64,000 nucleotides of DNA from Asanoa sp040676615 (GTDB lineage: Bacteria; Actinomycetota; Actinomycetes; Mycobacteriales; Micromonosporaceae): assembly GCF_040676615.1 (NCBI RefSeq), contig NZ_JBFAPI010000001.1, positions 186,001-250,000 on the forward strand. The letters are read 5' to 3'. Under the pieces are notes generated by a model. The model was given only the letters and a program-made list of their open reading frames with translations, made no database searches and was not told the DNA's origin. The position numbers and the translations under genes are program-made. Positions 10,030 through 19,166 of this stretch are shown piece by piece; positions within the stretch are counted from its first letter, which is position 1; every line of letters starts with the position of its first letter.

Positions 10030-11183
10030 CGAGAACCCACGCTCCCCTTCGCGGCGTCGGTCGGCTTCGAGGACCCGTTGCTCGCCGCCTTCAGCGACTT
10101 GTCGACCCCGTCGATAAGCTCCTGCCAGCTCGCGGCGAACTTCTCGACGCCCTCGTTCTCGAGCGTGTCGAACACGTCGTCGAGGTCGATGCCCACCTGG
10201 GTCAGGTCGGCCATCACCTGCCGGGCGTCGTCGTAGTTGGTGGTGACGGTGTCGGGCCGGGTCTGGCCGTGGTCGGCCCAGGCGTGGATCAACGACTCGG
10301 GCATCGTGTTGACGATGCCGGGCGCGATCAGGTCGGCGACGTAGAGCGTGTCCGGGTAGTCCGGGTTCTTCGTCGAGGTCGACGCCCACAGCGGCCGCTG
10401 CGGCTTGGCGCCCGCGTCGGCCAGGGCCTGCCAGCGCTCGCCGCTGAACACCTCGGAGTAGCGCTCGTAGGCCAGCCGCGCGTTGGCGACCGCGCCCTTG
10501 CCGCGCATCGCCTTGGCCTCGTCGCTGCCGATCTTCTCCAGCCGCTTGTCGATCTCGGTGTCGAAGCGGGAGACGAAGAACGACGCCACCGATGCCAGGT
10601 TGGTCAGGTCGTGCCCGTTGGCCTTGGCCTGCTCCATGCCGGCCAGGTAGGCGTCCATCACCTGGCTGTAGCGGTCGAGCGAGAAGATCAGCGTGACGTT
10701 GACGCTGACGCCGGCGGCCAGCGTCGCGGTGATCGCCGGCAGCCCTTCCTCGGTCGCCGGGATCTTGATGAAGGCGTTGGGCCGGTCGATCAGCCACCAG
10801 AGGCCCTTGGCCTCGGCGATGGTCTTGTCGGTCTCGTGCGCCAGGCGCGGGTCGACCTCGAGCGAGACCCGCCCGTCGACGCCGTCCGAGGCGTCGAAGG
10901 CCGGGCGCAGGACATCACAGGCCCAGCGCACGTCGTACGCCGTGAGCATGCGCACGGCCTCTTCCGTGGAGACGCCCCGGGTGGCCAGGTCCTGGACCTG
11001 ACCGTCGTAGGCGGTCGCGTCGGAGAGCGCCTTGGCGAAGATGGTCGGGTTGGTGGTCACGCCCACGACATGCTGCTCGCGACGCAACTGGTCAAGGGTG
11101 CCGGTGCTCAGCCGTACGCGGGAAAGGTCGTCGAGCCAGATGGCGACGCCCGCGGCGGTGAGTTCGGCCAGGCGGTCGGTCAT
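10026..11183 (-). CDS. tal: Transaldolase
   Basis: Transfers a dihydroxyacetone unit between sugar phosphates in the non-oxidative pentose-phosphate branch. The 385-residue protein has the N-terminal GVTTNPTIFAKAL motif and the Schiff-base lysine in NAFIKIPATEEGLPAI. The 14-nt gap to tkt upstream contains AGGGAG, which serves as ribosome binding site for ATG 11183. The stop overlaps pgi. Length and motifs match the actinobacterial long-type transaldolase. Confidence 0.96.
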   Translation of the reverse strand: MTDRLAELTAAGVAIWLDDLSRVRLSTGTLDQLRREQHVVGVTTNPTIFAKALSDATAYDGQVQDLATRGVSTEEAVRMLTAYDVRWACDVLRPAFDASDGVDGRVSLEVDPRLAHETDKTIAEAKGLWWLIDRPNAFIKIPATEEGLPAITATLAAGVSVNVTLIFSLDRYSQVMDAYLAGMEQAKANGHDLTNLASVASFFVSRFDTEIDKRLEKIGSDEAKAMRGKGAVANARLAYERYSEVFSGERWQALADAGAKPQRPLWASTSTKNPDYPDTLYVADLIAPGIVNTMPESLIHAWADHGQTRPDTVTTNYDDARQVMADLTQVGIDLDDVFDTLENEGVEKFAASWQELIDGVDKSLKAASNGSSKPTDAAKGSVGSR

Positions 11184-11197
11184 TATCCTTCGCTCCC

Positions 11198-13333
11198 TCA
11201 GTTGCCCGTGGTGGTGCCGGTGATGGCGCCGACCCGCGCGAGCGAGGCATGCGCCTTCGCCACGACGTTGTCGGCGGTGAATCCGAACTGCTCGAAGAGC
11301 ACCGTGTGGGGCGCGCTGGCGCCGTAGTGCTCGATGCTGACGCTCTCGCCGAGGTCGCCGACGAGGTCGCGCCAGGACATCGCGATGCCGGCCTCGACGC
11401 TGACGCGCGCCTTGACCGAGTTGGGCAGCACGGTCTGGCGGTATTCCTCGTCCTGCGCGCGGAACCACTCCTGGCAGGGCATCGACACGACCCGGGTGGG
11501 CGTGCCGTCGGCCTCCAGCCGTTCCCGGGCCGCGAGGCAGAGCTGCACCTCGGAGCCGGTGCCGATGAGGATCACGTGCGGCTGGGCGTCGGACGCCTCG
11601 GCCAGGATGTAACCCCCGCGCGCCACGCCGTCGGCCGGTGCGTAGCGCTCGCGGTCGATGGTCGGCAGCGCCTGGCGGGTCAGCGCCAGCGCGGTCGGCC
11701 GGTCGGTGTGCTCCATCGCCATCCGCCACGCCCACGCGGTCTCGTTGGCGTCGCCCGGCCGCACCACGTCGAGCCCCGGGATGGCCCGCAGCGCGGTGAG
11801 GTGCTCGATCGGCTGGTGCGTCGGCCCGTCTTCGCCGAGGCCGATGGAGTCGTGCGTCCAGACGTAGGTGACCGGCAGCTTCATCAGCGCGGCGAGCCGC
11901 ACCGACGGTCGCATGTAGTCACTGAAGACCAGGAACGTGCCGCCGTAGGGGCGGGTCGCGCCGTGCAGCACGATGCCGTTGAGGATCGCGCCCATCCCGT
12001 GCTCGCGGATCCCGAAGTGCAGCGTGCGGCCGTACTCGTCGCCCGGGAACTCCTTGGTCGCGTGCTCGGCCGGCACGAACGACGGCTCGCCCTTCATGGT
12101 GGTGTTGTTGCTCTCGGCCAGGTCGGCCGAGCCGCCCCACAGCTCCGGCAGCACCGGCGCGAGGGCCTCGAGGACCTTGCCGGAGGCGGCCCGCGTGGCG
12201 AGGCCCTTCGGGTCTGCCGGCCACACTGGCAACGCGTCGGTCCAGCCCGCCGGCAGGGCGCGCGAGGTGAGCCGGTCGAAGAGGGCCCGGCTGTCGGGGT
12301 TGTTGGTCGACCAGGTCGCGAACGCCTTGTCCCACTCGGCGTGCTCGGCCTGGCCGCGGGCGACCGCCTTGCGGGTGTGCTCGAGCACCTCGGCGGAGAC
12401 GTCGAAGCTCTTCGCGGGGTCGAAGCCGAGCACCTTCTTGGTCGCGGCGACCTCGTCGGCGCCGAGCGCCGAGCCGTGGATCTTGCCAGTGTTCTGCTTG
12501 TTGGGCGCCGGCCAACCGATGATGGTGCGCAGCGCGATGAACGACGGGCGGTCGGTGACCGCCTTGGCGGCCTCGATCGCGCGCCAGAGCGCCTCGGGGT
12601 CTTCGCGGTAGTCGCCCTCGTCGGCGTGGCCGCTGCGGAAGTCGACCGTCTGCACGTGCCAGCCGTAGGCCGCGTAGCGGGCGGCGACGTCTTCGCTCTT
12701 GGCGATCCGGGTGTCGTCTTCGATCGAGATCTCGTTGTCGTCCCAGATCGCGGTCAGGTTGCCCAGCCGCTGGTGCCCGGCGAGCGAGCTGACCTCGTGG
12801 CTGATGCCCTCTTCGATGTCACCGTCGGAGACGATCGTGTAGACGTTGTGGTCGAACAGCGGGCCGGCGGAGCCGTCCGCGTCGAACAGGCCCTTCTCGC
12901 GCCGGGCGGCCATCGCCATCCCGACCGCGTTGCCGATGCCCTGGCCGAGCGGGCCCGTGGTGGTCTCGACACCCTTGGTGTGCCCGTGCTCGGGGTGGCC
13001 GGGGGTCAGCGAGCCCCACTGCCGCAACGACATCAGGTCTTCCAGGCCCAGGCCGTAGCCGGTCAGGTAGAGCTGGATGTAGAGGGTCAGGCTGCTGTGC
13101 CCCGCGGAGAGCACGAAGCGGTCGCGGCCCGGCCAGTGCGGATCGGTCGGGTCGTGCCGCATCACCTTGTTGAAGAGCAGGTATGCGGCCGGGGCAAGGC
13201 TCATGGCGGTGCCCGGGTGTCCGTTGCCGGCCTTCTCGACCGCGTCCATCGCGAGGACGCGGATCGTGTCGACCGCCTTGCGGTCCAGCTCGGACCAGGT
13301 GAATGAGGCTTGCTCTGAGTTGCTGGCTGGCAC
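11198..13333 (-). CDS. tkt: Transketolase
   Basis: Thiamine-diphosphate enzyme that moves two-carbon ketol units between sugar phosphates. The 711-residue protein shows GNGHPGTAMSLAP near residue 36, the TPP-binding region starting GDIEEG, and the C-terminal pyrimidine domain with IREHGMGAILNG. Start is GTG 13333 with GAGGAG upstream on the minus strand. It is the first gene of the six-gene pentose-phosphate operon and diverges from ctaB across a 229-nt intergenic region. Confidence 0.97.
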   Translation of the reverse strand: MPASNSEQASFTWSELDRKAVDTIRVLAMDAVEKAGNGHPGTAMSLAPAAYLLFNKVMRHDPTDPHWPGRDRFVLSAGHSSLTLYIQLYLTGYGLGLEDLMSLRQWGSLTPGHPEHGHTKGVETTTGPLGQGIGNAVGMAMAARREKGLFDADGSAGPLFDHNVYTIVSDGDIEEGISHEVSSLAGHQRLGNLTAIWDDNEISIEDDTRIAKSEDVAARYAAYGWHVQTVDFRSGHADEGDYREDPEALWRAIEAAKAVTDRPSFIALRTIIGWPAPNKQNTGKIHGSALGADEVAATKKVLGFDPAKSFDVSAEVLEHTRKAVARGQAEHAEWDKAFATWSTNNPDSRALFDRLTSRALPAGWTDALPVWPADPKGLATRAASGKVLEALAPVLPELWGGSADLAESNNTTMKGEPSFVPAEHATKEFPGDEYGRTLHFGIREHGMGAILNGIVLHGATRPYGGTFLVFSDYMRPSVRLAALMKLPVTYVWTHDSIGLGEDGPTHQPIEHLTALRAIPGLDVVRPGDANETAWAWRMAMEHTDRPTALALTRQALPTIDRERYAPADGVARGGYILAEASDAQPHVILIGTGSEVQLCLAARERLEADGTPTRVVSMPCQEWFRAQDEEYRQTVLPNSVKARVSVEAGIAMSWRDLVGDLGESVSIEHYGASAPHTVLFEQFGFTADNVVAKAHASLARVGAITGTTTGN

Positions 13334-13562
13334 GATGTATGCGCTCCTCGGCGAGTGTTTCCGGTCCCTCCCCTCTGACCCTAGCGACCCGTGCTAAACA
13401 CCTGCCGCCGGATCTGGCCCTCGGCGTTGCGATGTGGGCGGACAGACACCGCCCGAGTGGTTCCGGCCGCACCGCGTCGGGTCGACGATCAGCACGGATA
13501 CGCGCCGCGTACGCTGTCGATCGGCCTGTTGACCGTCGCCGGTCTGCGGTTCGACGAGAAAG

Positions 13563-14513
13563 GTGGACACGGCCTTGAGCATGGTCACGGAGCGCCCGAC
13601 GCCGAGCCTCACGCCGGGTCCGGTTCCGGTGCCGCCCCGGCGCGACCCGCGTGCCGTCGTCGGTGCCTATGTGGCCCTGACCAAGCCGCGCATCATCGAG
13701 CTGCTGCTGATCACCACGGTGCCGGCGATGCTGTTGGCGGCCGAGGGCATCCCGTCGGTCTGGACGATGATCGTGGTGCTGGTCGGCGGTTCGCTCGCGG
13801 CCGGTGCCGCCAACGCGCTCAACTGCTACATCGACCGCGACATCGACCAGCTGATGCGCCGCACCAAGCGGCGCCCGCTGCCCACCCACGCCCTGTCGCC
13901 GCGCAACGTGCTGGTGTTCGGGCTGGTGCTCGCGGTGGTGTCGGTCGGCCTGATGGCCGGGTTCACCAACTGGCTCGCGGCCGCGCTGACCGGTGCCGCG
14001 ATCGCCTACTACGACCTCGTCTACACGCTCTGGCTCAAGCGCACCACGCCGCAGAACACGTTCTGGGGTGGCGCGTGCGGCGCGGCGCCGGTGCTGATCG
14101 GCTGGGCGGCCGTCACCGGCGGGCTCTCGCCGCTGGCCTGGGCGCTGTTCGCGGTGGTCTTCTTCTGGCAGATGCCGCACTTCTACGCGCTGGCCATCAA
14201 ATACAAGGACGACTACGCCCGCGCCGGCATCCCGATGCTCCCCGTGGTCCGCTCGGCGGCCCGGGTCAACCGGGAGATTGTGATCTTCACCTGGCTGACC
14301 GTCGCGGCGTCGCTGGCGGCCTGGCCGCTGGGCCTGGGCCCGCTCTACGGCATCACTGCGGTCGTGAGCGGAGCGGTGTTCCTCAGTGAGTCGCACAAGC
14401 TGGTGGGCCGATCCAGGGCGGGGGAGCCGCTCAAGCCGATGCGGCTGTTCCACTGGTCGATCACCTATCTGACGATCGTGTCGCTCGCGGTCGCGCTCGA
14501 CGCGCTGCTCTGA
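13563..14513 (+). CDS. ctaB: Protoheme IX farnesyltransferase (heme O synthase)
   Basis: UbiA-family membrane prenyltransferase that attaches farnesyl to heme b, giving heme O for aa3 oxidase. Up to 316 residues with about nine membrane segments; the Asp-rich prenyl-diphosphate motif NCYIDRDIDQLMRRTKRRPL is near residues 90-109, and the second motif is YYDLVYTLWLKR. The start is uncertain: GTG 13563 gives the longest form, but GAGAAAGG ends at 13562, directly against it, so TTG 13575 or ATG 13581 is more likely used. Divergent from tkt; ctaA lies 1.3 kb away. Confidence 0.93.
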   Translation: MDTALSMVTERPTPSLTPGPVPVPPRRDPRAVVGAYVALTKPRIIELLLITTVPAMLLAAEGIPSVWTMIVVLVGGSLAAGAANALNCYIDRDIDQLMRRTKRRPLPTHALSPRNVLVFGLVLAVVSVGLMAGFTNWLAAALTGAAIAYYDLVYTLWLKRTTPQNTFWGGACGAAPVLIGWAAVTGGLSPLAWALFAVVFFWQMPHFYALAIKYKDDYARAGIPMLPVVRSAARVNREIVIFTWLTVAASLAAWPLGLGPLYGITAVVSGAVFLSESHKLVGRSRAGEPLKPMRLFHWSITYLTIVSLAVALDALL

Positions 14514-14758
14514 ACCGCGTTTCGTACCCCTGTCGCATTTGGGTGGTTAGACCGAGAATCGCGCAATTTTCTCGGGCCGCCGGGCCGCCACGGACGAGGG
14601 ATACGAGTTGTCCGAGATGTCATCCGCAATTAACCGGATATGTCTAACTTTCGTGTCTCAAACTTCCTGTGGCCTGTCTTAAATCAGCCGATGACAGGAG
14701 TCACAAAACACGATCGGATGGCACGCGGAATCCGGTAGGCGTGCTTACGCTCTCGGGC

Positions 14759-15091
14759 ATGGCAGATGGTTCCGATACGACGCTGACGACCGAGCAGCCC
14801 GAAAAGGAGACCCCCGCGGGTCTCGTGACCGGGATCCGGTCGTTCGCCGCCGACCACGGCGGCGCCCGGGCAGTCATCGAGTACGTCGGCAAGCGTGGCG
14901 CCCGGATCGTCCTCGTCGGCGCGGACGGCACCTGGGCGGACCAGTTCGCGGATGGCACCGACGTGGCCCGCGCGGCCTGTGTGAGCGCGGGCGTCACCGT
15001 GGAAAACGAGTGGGAGCGAGAGCTGATGGACCAGATGCGGCCGAGCAACGACCTGTGGCGGTCGATGGCCCGGCGCACCCTGTCCCGCTGA
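14759..15091 (+). CDS. Hypothetical 110-residue protein
   Basis: I do not recognise the family. The soluble protein (MADGSDTTLTTEQPEKE start) has no cysteines apart from one in the middle and no membrane segment. ATG 14759 is preceded by TACGCT at 14746-14751, spaced like a -10 box for a leaderless transcript; the frame stays open upstream to 14669, but those residues look like non-coding sequence. The preceding 245 bp after ctaB hold no other gene. The next gene starts 4 nt after the stop, so the two are probably co-transcribed. Confidence 0.7.
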   Translation: MADGSDTTLTTEQPEKETPAGLVTGIRSFAADHGGARAVIEYVGKRGARIVLVGADGTWADQFADGTDVARAACVSAGVTVENEWERELMDQMRPSNDLWRSMARRTLSR

Positions 15092-15095
15092 CACC

Positions 15096-16031
15096 TTGTC
15101 CACCACCACATCGACTCACGAGCAGGCGGCGACCCGGGAGGCATCCCGGGTCGCTCTTGTCACCTGCGATCAGATTCCCGACCTCGAAGACGACGATCGG
15201 CTCGTGCTGGCGCCGCTGGCCGCCCGCGGCGTGACCGCCGAGCCGGTCGTCTGGGACGACCCGACCGTCGACTGGGCCGGCTACGACCTCGTCGTGCTCC
15301 GCTCGCCCTGGGACTACGCGCCCCGCCGGCCCGAGTTCGTCGCCTGGGCGCATCGGGTGGCCACCCTGGCCAACCCGGCCGACGTCGTCTTCTGGAACAC
15401 CGACAAGCGCTACCTGAGCGAGCTGGCGGCGGCCGGCGTTCCGGTGATCCCGACCATCGTGGTCGGGCCCGACGGCGCCTGGTTCAGCTACGGCGGCCTG
15501 CCGGACGACATCGTCATCAAGCCGGCCATCGGCGCGGGCAGCGTCGACGCGGGCCGCTACCGCCTCGGCGACCAGGCCGAGGCGAACGCGTTCTACGCCC
15601 ATCTCCGGCGGCTCACCGAGGCCGGCCGGACGGCGCTGCTGCAGCCGTTCCTGAGCGGGATCGAGAAGGCCGGCGAGACGGCGTTGGTCTACCTCAACGA
15701 CGGAGACGGCCTGCGGTTCAGCCACGCCGCGCGCAAGGGCGCCATGCTCACCGGCCCGGACGAGGGGGTCAGCGGCCTCTACAAGGAGGAGCGGATCGAC
15801 CCGGCCGAGCCGTCAGCGGCCGAGCTGGCCGTCGCCGACCGGGCTCTCGACGCCATTCCGGGCGGCCGCGACCGGCTCCTCTACGCGCGGGTCGACCTGG
15901 TGCCCGACGACAGCGGCGCGCCCACCCTGATCGAGCTGGAGCTCACCGAGCCCTCGCTCTTCCTGGGCACGGCCGCCGGCGCCGGGGAGCGCCTGGCCGC
16001 TGCCATCGCGGCCGCCGCTCGCGCGGGTTGA
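15096..16031 (+). CDS. ATP-grasp domain protein
   Basis: A 311-residue ATP-grasp ligase-type protein of the RimK/DcsG-like group. An N-terminal domain (VLRSPWDYAPRRPEF) is followed by the ATP-grasp region with VIKPAIGAGSVDAGRYR, which resembles the nucleotide-binding lysine loop, and a C-terminal metal/phosphate site around VDLVPDDSGAPTLIELELTE. Substrate unknown; relatives make peptide-like bonds. The assigned start is TTG 15096, 4 nt after the previous stop and without a clear ribosome binding site, so coupling is likely. Its last 219 nt are overlapped by antisense ctaA. Confidence 0.8.
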   Translation: MSTTTSTHEQAATREASRVALVTCDQIPDLEDDDRLVLAPLAARGVTAEPVVWDDPTVDWAGYDLVVLRSPWDYAPRRPEFVAWAHRVATLANPADVVFWNTDKRYLSELAAAGVPVIPTIVVGPDGAWFSYGGLPDDIVIKPAIGAGSVDAGRYRLGDQAEANAFYAHLRRLTEAGRTALLQPFLSGIEKAGETALVYLNDGDGLRFSHAARKGAMLTGPDEGVSGLYKEERIDPAEPSAAELAVADRALDAIPGGRDRLLYARVDLVPDDSGAPTLIELELTEPSLFLGTAAGAGERLAAAIAAAARAG

Positions 16032-16886
16032 CCACAGCACCGACAGGGTCGCCAGCCAGACCAGGGTGGCGCCGAGCATGTGGAAGCCGACCAGCACCTC
16101 CGGCAGCCCGGTGAAATATTGAACGAAGCCGATCAGGCCCTGCGACAGCTCGACCACGACCAGCACCAGGGCGGCCCGGGCGGTGCGCCGGGCACCCGTC
16201 GCGCGGGCCGTGAACCAGACCGCGAGCGACAGGCCGATCAGCAGGAACACCACGTCGGCGTGCACCTGGGAGATGGTCTGCGGGTCCAGGCCCGTGCGGT
16301 GCGCGTCGACGTCGCCGGCGTGCGGGCCGCTGCCGGTGACGATCACGCCCAGCGCGATGACGGCCAGCGAGACCGCGGTCAGCACGGCGACCAACTGGCG
16401 CACGGGCGCCGGCGCGGCCGCCCGGCGGGGAGTGCCGCCGTCGACCGTGCGCCGCCACAGGGCGTACGCCGCGGCCAGCACCCCGATAGACGCGAGGAAG
16501 TGCAGGCCGACCACCCACGGGTTGAGGTTGGTCAGCACGGTGATCCCGCCCACCACGCCCTGCGCCGGGATGCCCAGGAACACGCCCAGCGACAGCAGCA
16601 TCAGCCGCTTGGATTCCGCGGTGCGGGTGCGCCGGAAGTGCAGGAAGGCGGCGACCAGCACGGCGAACGCGACCGCACCGACCACCCAACCGAGCATCCG
16701 GTTGCTGAACTCGATCACGCCGTGGATGCCCATCGCGCCGTTCGGCGTGTAGGACGCATCGGTGCATCTGGGCCAGGTCGGGCAGCCCAGGCCGGATCCG
16801 GTGAGCCGGACGGCCCCGCCGGTGACCACGATGGCGACGTTCGCGATGATGTTGGCCAGCGCCAGGCGGCGGAGCACGGGGATCAC
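15813..16886 (-). CDS. ctaA: Heme A synthase, with antisense-overlapping tail
   Basis: COX15/CtaA-type membrane enzyme that oxidises heme O to heme A. About eight membrane segments occupy residues 1-285; conserved residues include GIHGVIEFSNRM, GLHFLAS, QVHADVVF and GFHMLGATLVW, which carry the heme-ligand histidines. The normal protein ends near VLWSTR. Here the frame continues about 73 codons into the opposite strand of the ATP-grasp gene (16031-15813), adding a Gly/Arg/Gln-rich tail that looks non-conserved. Start GTG 16886 has AGGA 8 nt upstream, inside a perfect inverted repeat. Confidence 0.9.
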   Translation of the reverse strand: MIPVLRRLALANIIANVAIVVTGGAVRLTGSGLGCPTWPRCTDASYTPNGAMGIHGVIEFSNRMLGWVVGAVAFAVLVAAFLHFRRTRTAESKRLMLLSLGVFLGIPAQGVVGGITVLTNLNPWVVGLHFLASIGVLAAAYALWRRTVDGGTPRRAAAPAPVRQLVAVLTAVSLAVIALGVIVTGSGPHAGDVDAHRTGLDPQTISQVHADVVFLLIGLSLAVWFTARATGARRTARAALVLVVVELSQGLIGFVQYFTGLPEVLVGFHMLGATLVWLATLSVLWSTRASGGRDGSGQALPGAGGRAQEERGLGELQLDQGGRAAVVGHQVDPRVEEPVAAARNGVESPVGDGQLGR

Positions 16887-16895
16887 GCGCGAGAT

Positions 16896-16910
16896 CCTAC
16901 GGACCGTAGG
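16896..16910. promoter_or_regulatory. Perfect inverted repeat over the ctaA ribosome binding site
   Basis: CCTACGG-A-CCGTAGG is a perfect 7-1-7 inverted repeat beginning 10 nt upstream of the ctaA start. One arm contains the AGGA that pairs with 16S rRNA. It could be a repressor operator, or an RNA hairpin hiding the ribosome binding site, although a 1-nt loop makes a DNA site more likely. Confidence 0.55.
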
Positions 16911-16977
16911 AGAGAGATCCGCCTCCGGCCCCGGTGGCCACGTTGCGGACGGTGATGTCGATCACTGGCGTGCCGGT

Positions 16978-17006
16978 TTGCTCCTGCCGACGGAATTACG
17001 TAACGT
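16978..17006 (+). promoter_or_regulatory. Promoter of sufR, leaderless, with TTACGTAA palindrome
   Basis: TTGCTC (16978-16983) and TAACGT (17001-17006) are separated by 17 nt, matching an actinobacterial housekeeping promoter. Transcription would begin about 17013-17014, exactly at GTG 17014. The palindrome TTACGTAA (16996-17003) overlaps the -10 box and is a candidate autoregulatory site for the SufR-like protein. Confidence 0.6.
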
Positions 17007-17013
17007 TGTGGTA

Positions 17014-17736
17014 GTGAAATACGTCGCGATGCTGCCTCCGCAGGTGGAGACGCCCGGTTCCCCGGTCGTCCCCGCGGATCGGCGCACCCGCGACCGGGTG
17101 CTCCAGCTGTTGCTGGAGCGGGGCACCGCCACGGCGGCCGAGCTCGGCGCCGCCCTGCAGCTCAGCCCCGCAGCGATCCGCAAGCACCTCGACGCCCTGC
17201 TCACCGACGGCGACGTGGTCGCCCGGCAGCGCCCGGTGCGCGCCGGCCGGGGCCGGGGCCGCCCGGCCAAGGTCTTCACGCTGACCGACGCCGCCCGGCT
17301 GCGCTGCGGCCGGCACACCTACGACAACATGGCCAATGCCGCCCTGCGCTGGATCGCCGCCAACGGTGGCGACGGCGCGGTCGGCGCGTTCGCCGCCGAG
17401 CAGGTCGCCGCCCTGGAGAGTCGCTGCCAGGAGGCCATGGCCGGGGCCGGCGACGACCCTATCGCCCGGGCCGAGGCGCTCGCCGACGCGCTGACCGCCG
17501 AGGGCTACGCTGCCAACGCGTCCACGATCGCCACCGGCGGGCAGCTGTGTCAGCACCACTGCCCGGTGGCGCACGTGGCGGCCGAGTTTCCCGAGCTCTG
17601 CGAGGCCGAGACGGCGGTCATTTCCCGCCTGGTCGGCACTCATGTGCAGCGACTGGCCACCATCGCACACGGTGACGGGGTATGCACAACGCATATCCCG
17701 GCCCAGCCAACAGGAACTGTGAGGACAGATAAATGA
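17014..17736 (+). CDS. sufR: SufR-type Fe-S sensing transcriptional regulator
   Basis: Repressor that senses Fe-S cluster status and controls the suf operon that follows. The N-terminal winged helix (LSPAAIRKHLDALLTDGDVVARQ, ArsR/DeoR-like) is followed by a C-terminal cluster-binding region with CQHHCPVAHVAAEFPELC; its Cys ligands match the SufR 4Fe-4S motif. I choose GTG 17014 (240 residues) because a well-placed promoter predicts transcription start there; GTG 17008 and ATG 17029 are alternatives. The stop overlaps the sufB ATG. The protein also has a divergent neighbour, ctaA. Confidence 0.9.
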   Translation: MKYVAMLPPQVETPGSPVVPADRRTRDRVLQLLLERGTATAAELGAALQLSPAAIRKHLDALLTDGDVVARQRPVRAGRGRGRPAKVFTLTDAARLRCGRHTYDNMANAALRWIAANGGDGAVGAFAAEQVAALESRCQEAMAGAGDDPIARAEALADALTAEGYAANASTIATGGQLCQHHCPVAHVAAEFPELCEAETAVISRLVGTHVQRLATIAHGDGVCTTHIPAQPTGTVRTDK

Positions 17737-19166
17737 CCGAGCAGATCGTCCAGCCCGTGACGACCCAGGAGGAGCACCTCGCCGCCCTGGGCAGCTACCA
17801 GTACGGGTGGGCCGACTCCGACACCGCTGGCGCCTCGGCGCAGCGCGGGCTCAGCGAGGCGGTGGTGCGCGACATCTCCGCCAAGAAGAACGAGCCCGAG
17901 TGGATGCTCGACCTGCGCCTCAAGGGCCTGCGGCTGTTCGGCCGCAAGCCGATGCCGGACTGGGGCGCGGACCTCACGGGTATCGACTTCGACAACATCA
18001 AATACTTCGTCCGGTCGACCGAGAAGCAGGCGGCCAGCTGGGACGACCTGCCCGCCGACATCAAGAACACCTACGACAAGCTGGGCATCCCGGAGGCCGA
18101 GAAGCAGCGGCTGATCGCGGGGGTCGCGGCGCAGTACGAGTCCGAGGTCGTCTACCACAAGATCCGTGAAGACCTCGAAGAGCAGGGTGTCATCTTCCTC
18201 GACACCGACACCGGCCTGCGCGAGCACCCGGAGCTGTTCAAGGAATACTTCGGCTCGGTCATCCCGGTCGGCGACAACAAGTTCGCCGCGCTCAACACCT
18301 CGGTGTGGTCCGGCGGCTCCTTCATCTACGTCCCGCCGGGCGTCAACGTGGAGATCCCGCTGCAGGCCTACTTCCGGATCAACACGGAGAACATGGGCCA
18401 GTTCGAGCGGACGCTGATCATCGTCGACGAGGGTGCCTACGTGCACTACGTCGAGGGCTGCACCGCGCCGATCTACTCGTCCGACTCGCTGCACAGCGCG
18501 GTCGTCGAGATCATCGTGAAGAAGAACGCCCGCTGCCGTTACACGACCATCCAGAACTGGTCCAACAACGTCTACAACCTGGTCACCAAGCGCGCCGTGG
18601 CGCACGAGGGCGCGACCATGGAGTGGATCGACGGCAACATCGGTTCCAAGGTCACGATGAAGTACCCCGCCGTCTGGATGATGGGCGAGCACGCCAAGGG
18701 CGAGGTGCTCTCGGTCGCGATGGCCGGCGAGGGCCAGCACCAGGACGCCGGCGCCAAGATGGTGCACGCCGCGCCGCACACCAGCAGCACGATCATCTCC
18801 AAGTCGATCGCGCGGGGCGGCGGCCGCACCTCCTACCGCGGCCTGGTGCAGGTGCTGGAGGGCTCGGCGCACTCCAAGAGCACCGTCAAGTGCGACGCGC
18901 TCCTGGTCGACACGATCTCCCGCTCCGACACCTATCCCTACGTCGACATCCGTGAAGACGACGTGTCGATGGGTCACGAGGCGACCGTCTCCAAGGTCAG
19001 CGAGGACCAGCTCTTCTACCTGATGAGCCGGGGCATGACCGAAGACGAGGCGATGGCGATGATCGTGCGCGGCTTCATCGAGCCGATCGCCAAGGAACTA
19101 CCGATGGAATACGCCCTGGAGCTCAACCGGCTCATCGAACTTCAGATGGAAGGGGCCGTCGGCTAA
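17733..19166 (+). CDS. sufB: Fe-S cluster assembly protein SufB
   Basis: Scaffold subunit of the SufBCD complex, where Fe-S clusters are built from sulfur delivered by SufS-SufU. The 477-residue protein has the conserved beta-helix core with YVHYVEGCTAP containing a conserved cysteine, KNARCRYTTIQNWS, and MARG-like SRGMTEDEAMAMIVRGF near the C-terminus. ATG 17733 overlaps the sufR stop (ATGA), and sufD begins at the base after its stop. Confidence 0.97.
   Translation: MTEQIVQPVTTQEEHLAALGSYQYGWADSDTAGASAQRGLSEAVVRDISAKKNEPEWMLDLRLKGLRLFGRKPMPDWGADLTGIDFDNIKYFVRSTEKQAASWDDLPADIKNTYDKLGIPEAEKQRLIAGVAAQYESEVVYHKIREDLEEQGVIFLDTDTGLREHPELFKEYFGSVIPVGDNKFAALNTSVWSGGSFIYVPPGVNVEIPLQAYFRINTENMGQFERTLIIVDEGAYVHYVEGCTAPIYSSDSLHSAVVEIIVKKNARCRYTTIQNWSNNVYNLVTKRAVAHEGATMEWIDGNIGSKVTMKYPAVWMMGEHAKGEVLSVAMAGEGQHQDAGAKMVHAAPHTSSTIISKSIARGGGRTSYRGLVQVLEGSAHSKSTVKCDALLVDTISRSDTYPYVDIREDDVSMGHEATVSKVSEDQLFYLMSRGMTEDEAMAMIVRGFIEPIAKELPMEYALELNRLIELQMEGAVG

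Noticed and set aside
11249..13306. 685-codon plus-strand frame opposite transketolase
   Set aside because: Antisense shadow of tkt with Arg/Gly/Val-rich composition typical of such frames.
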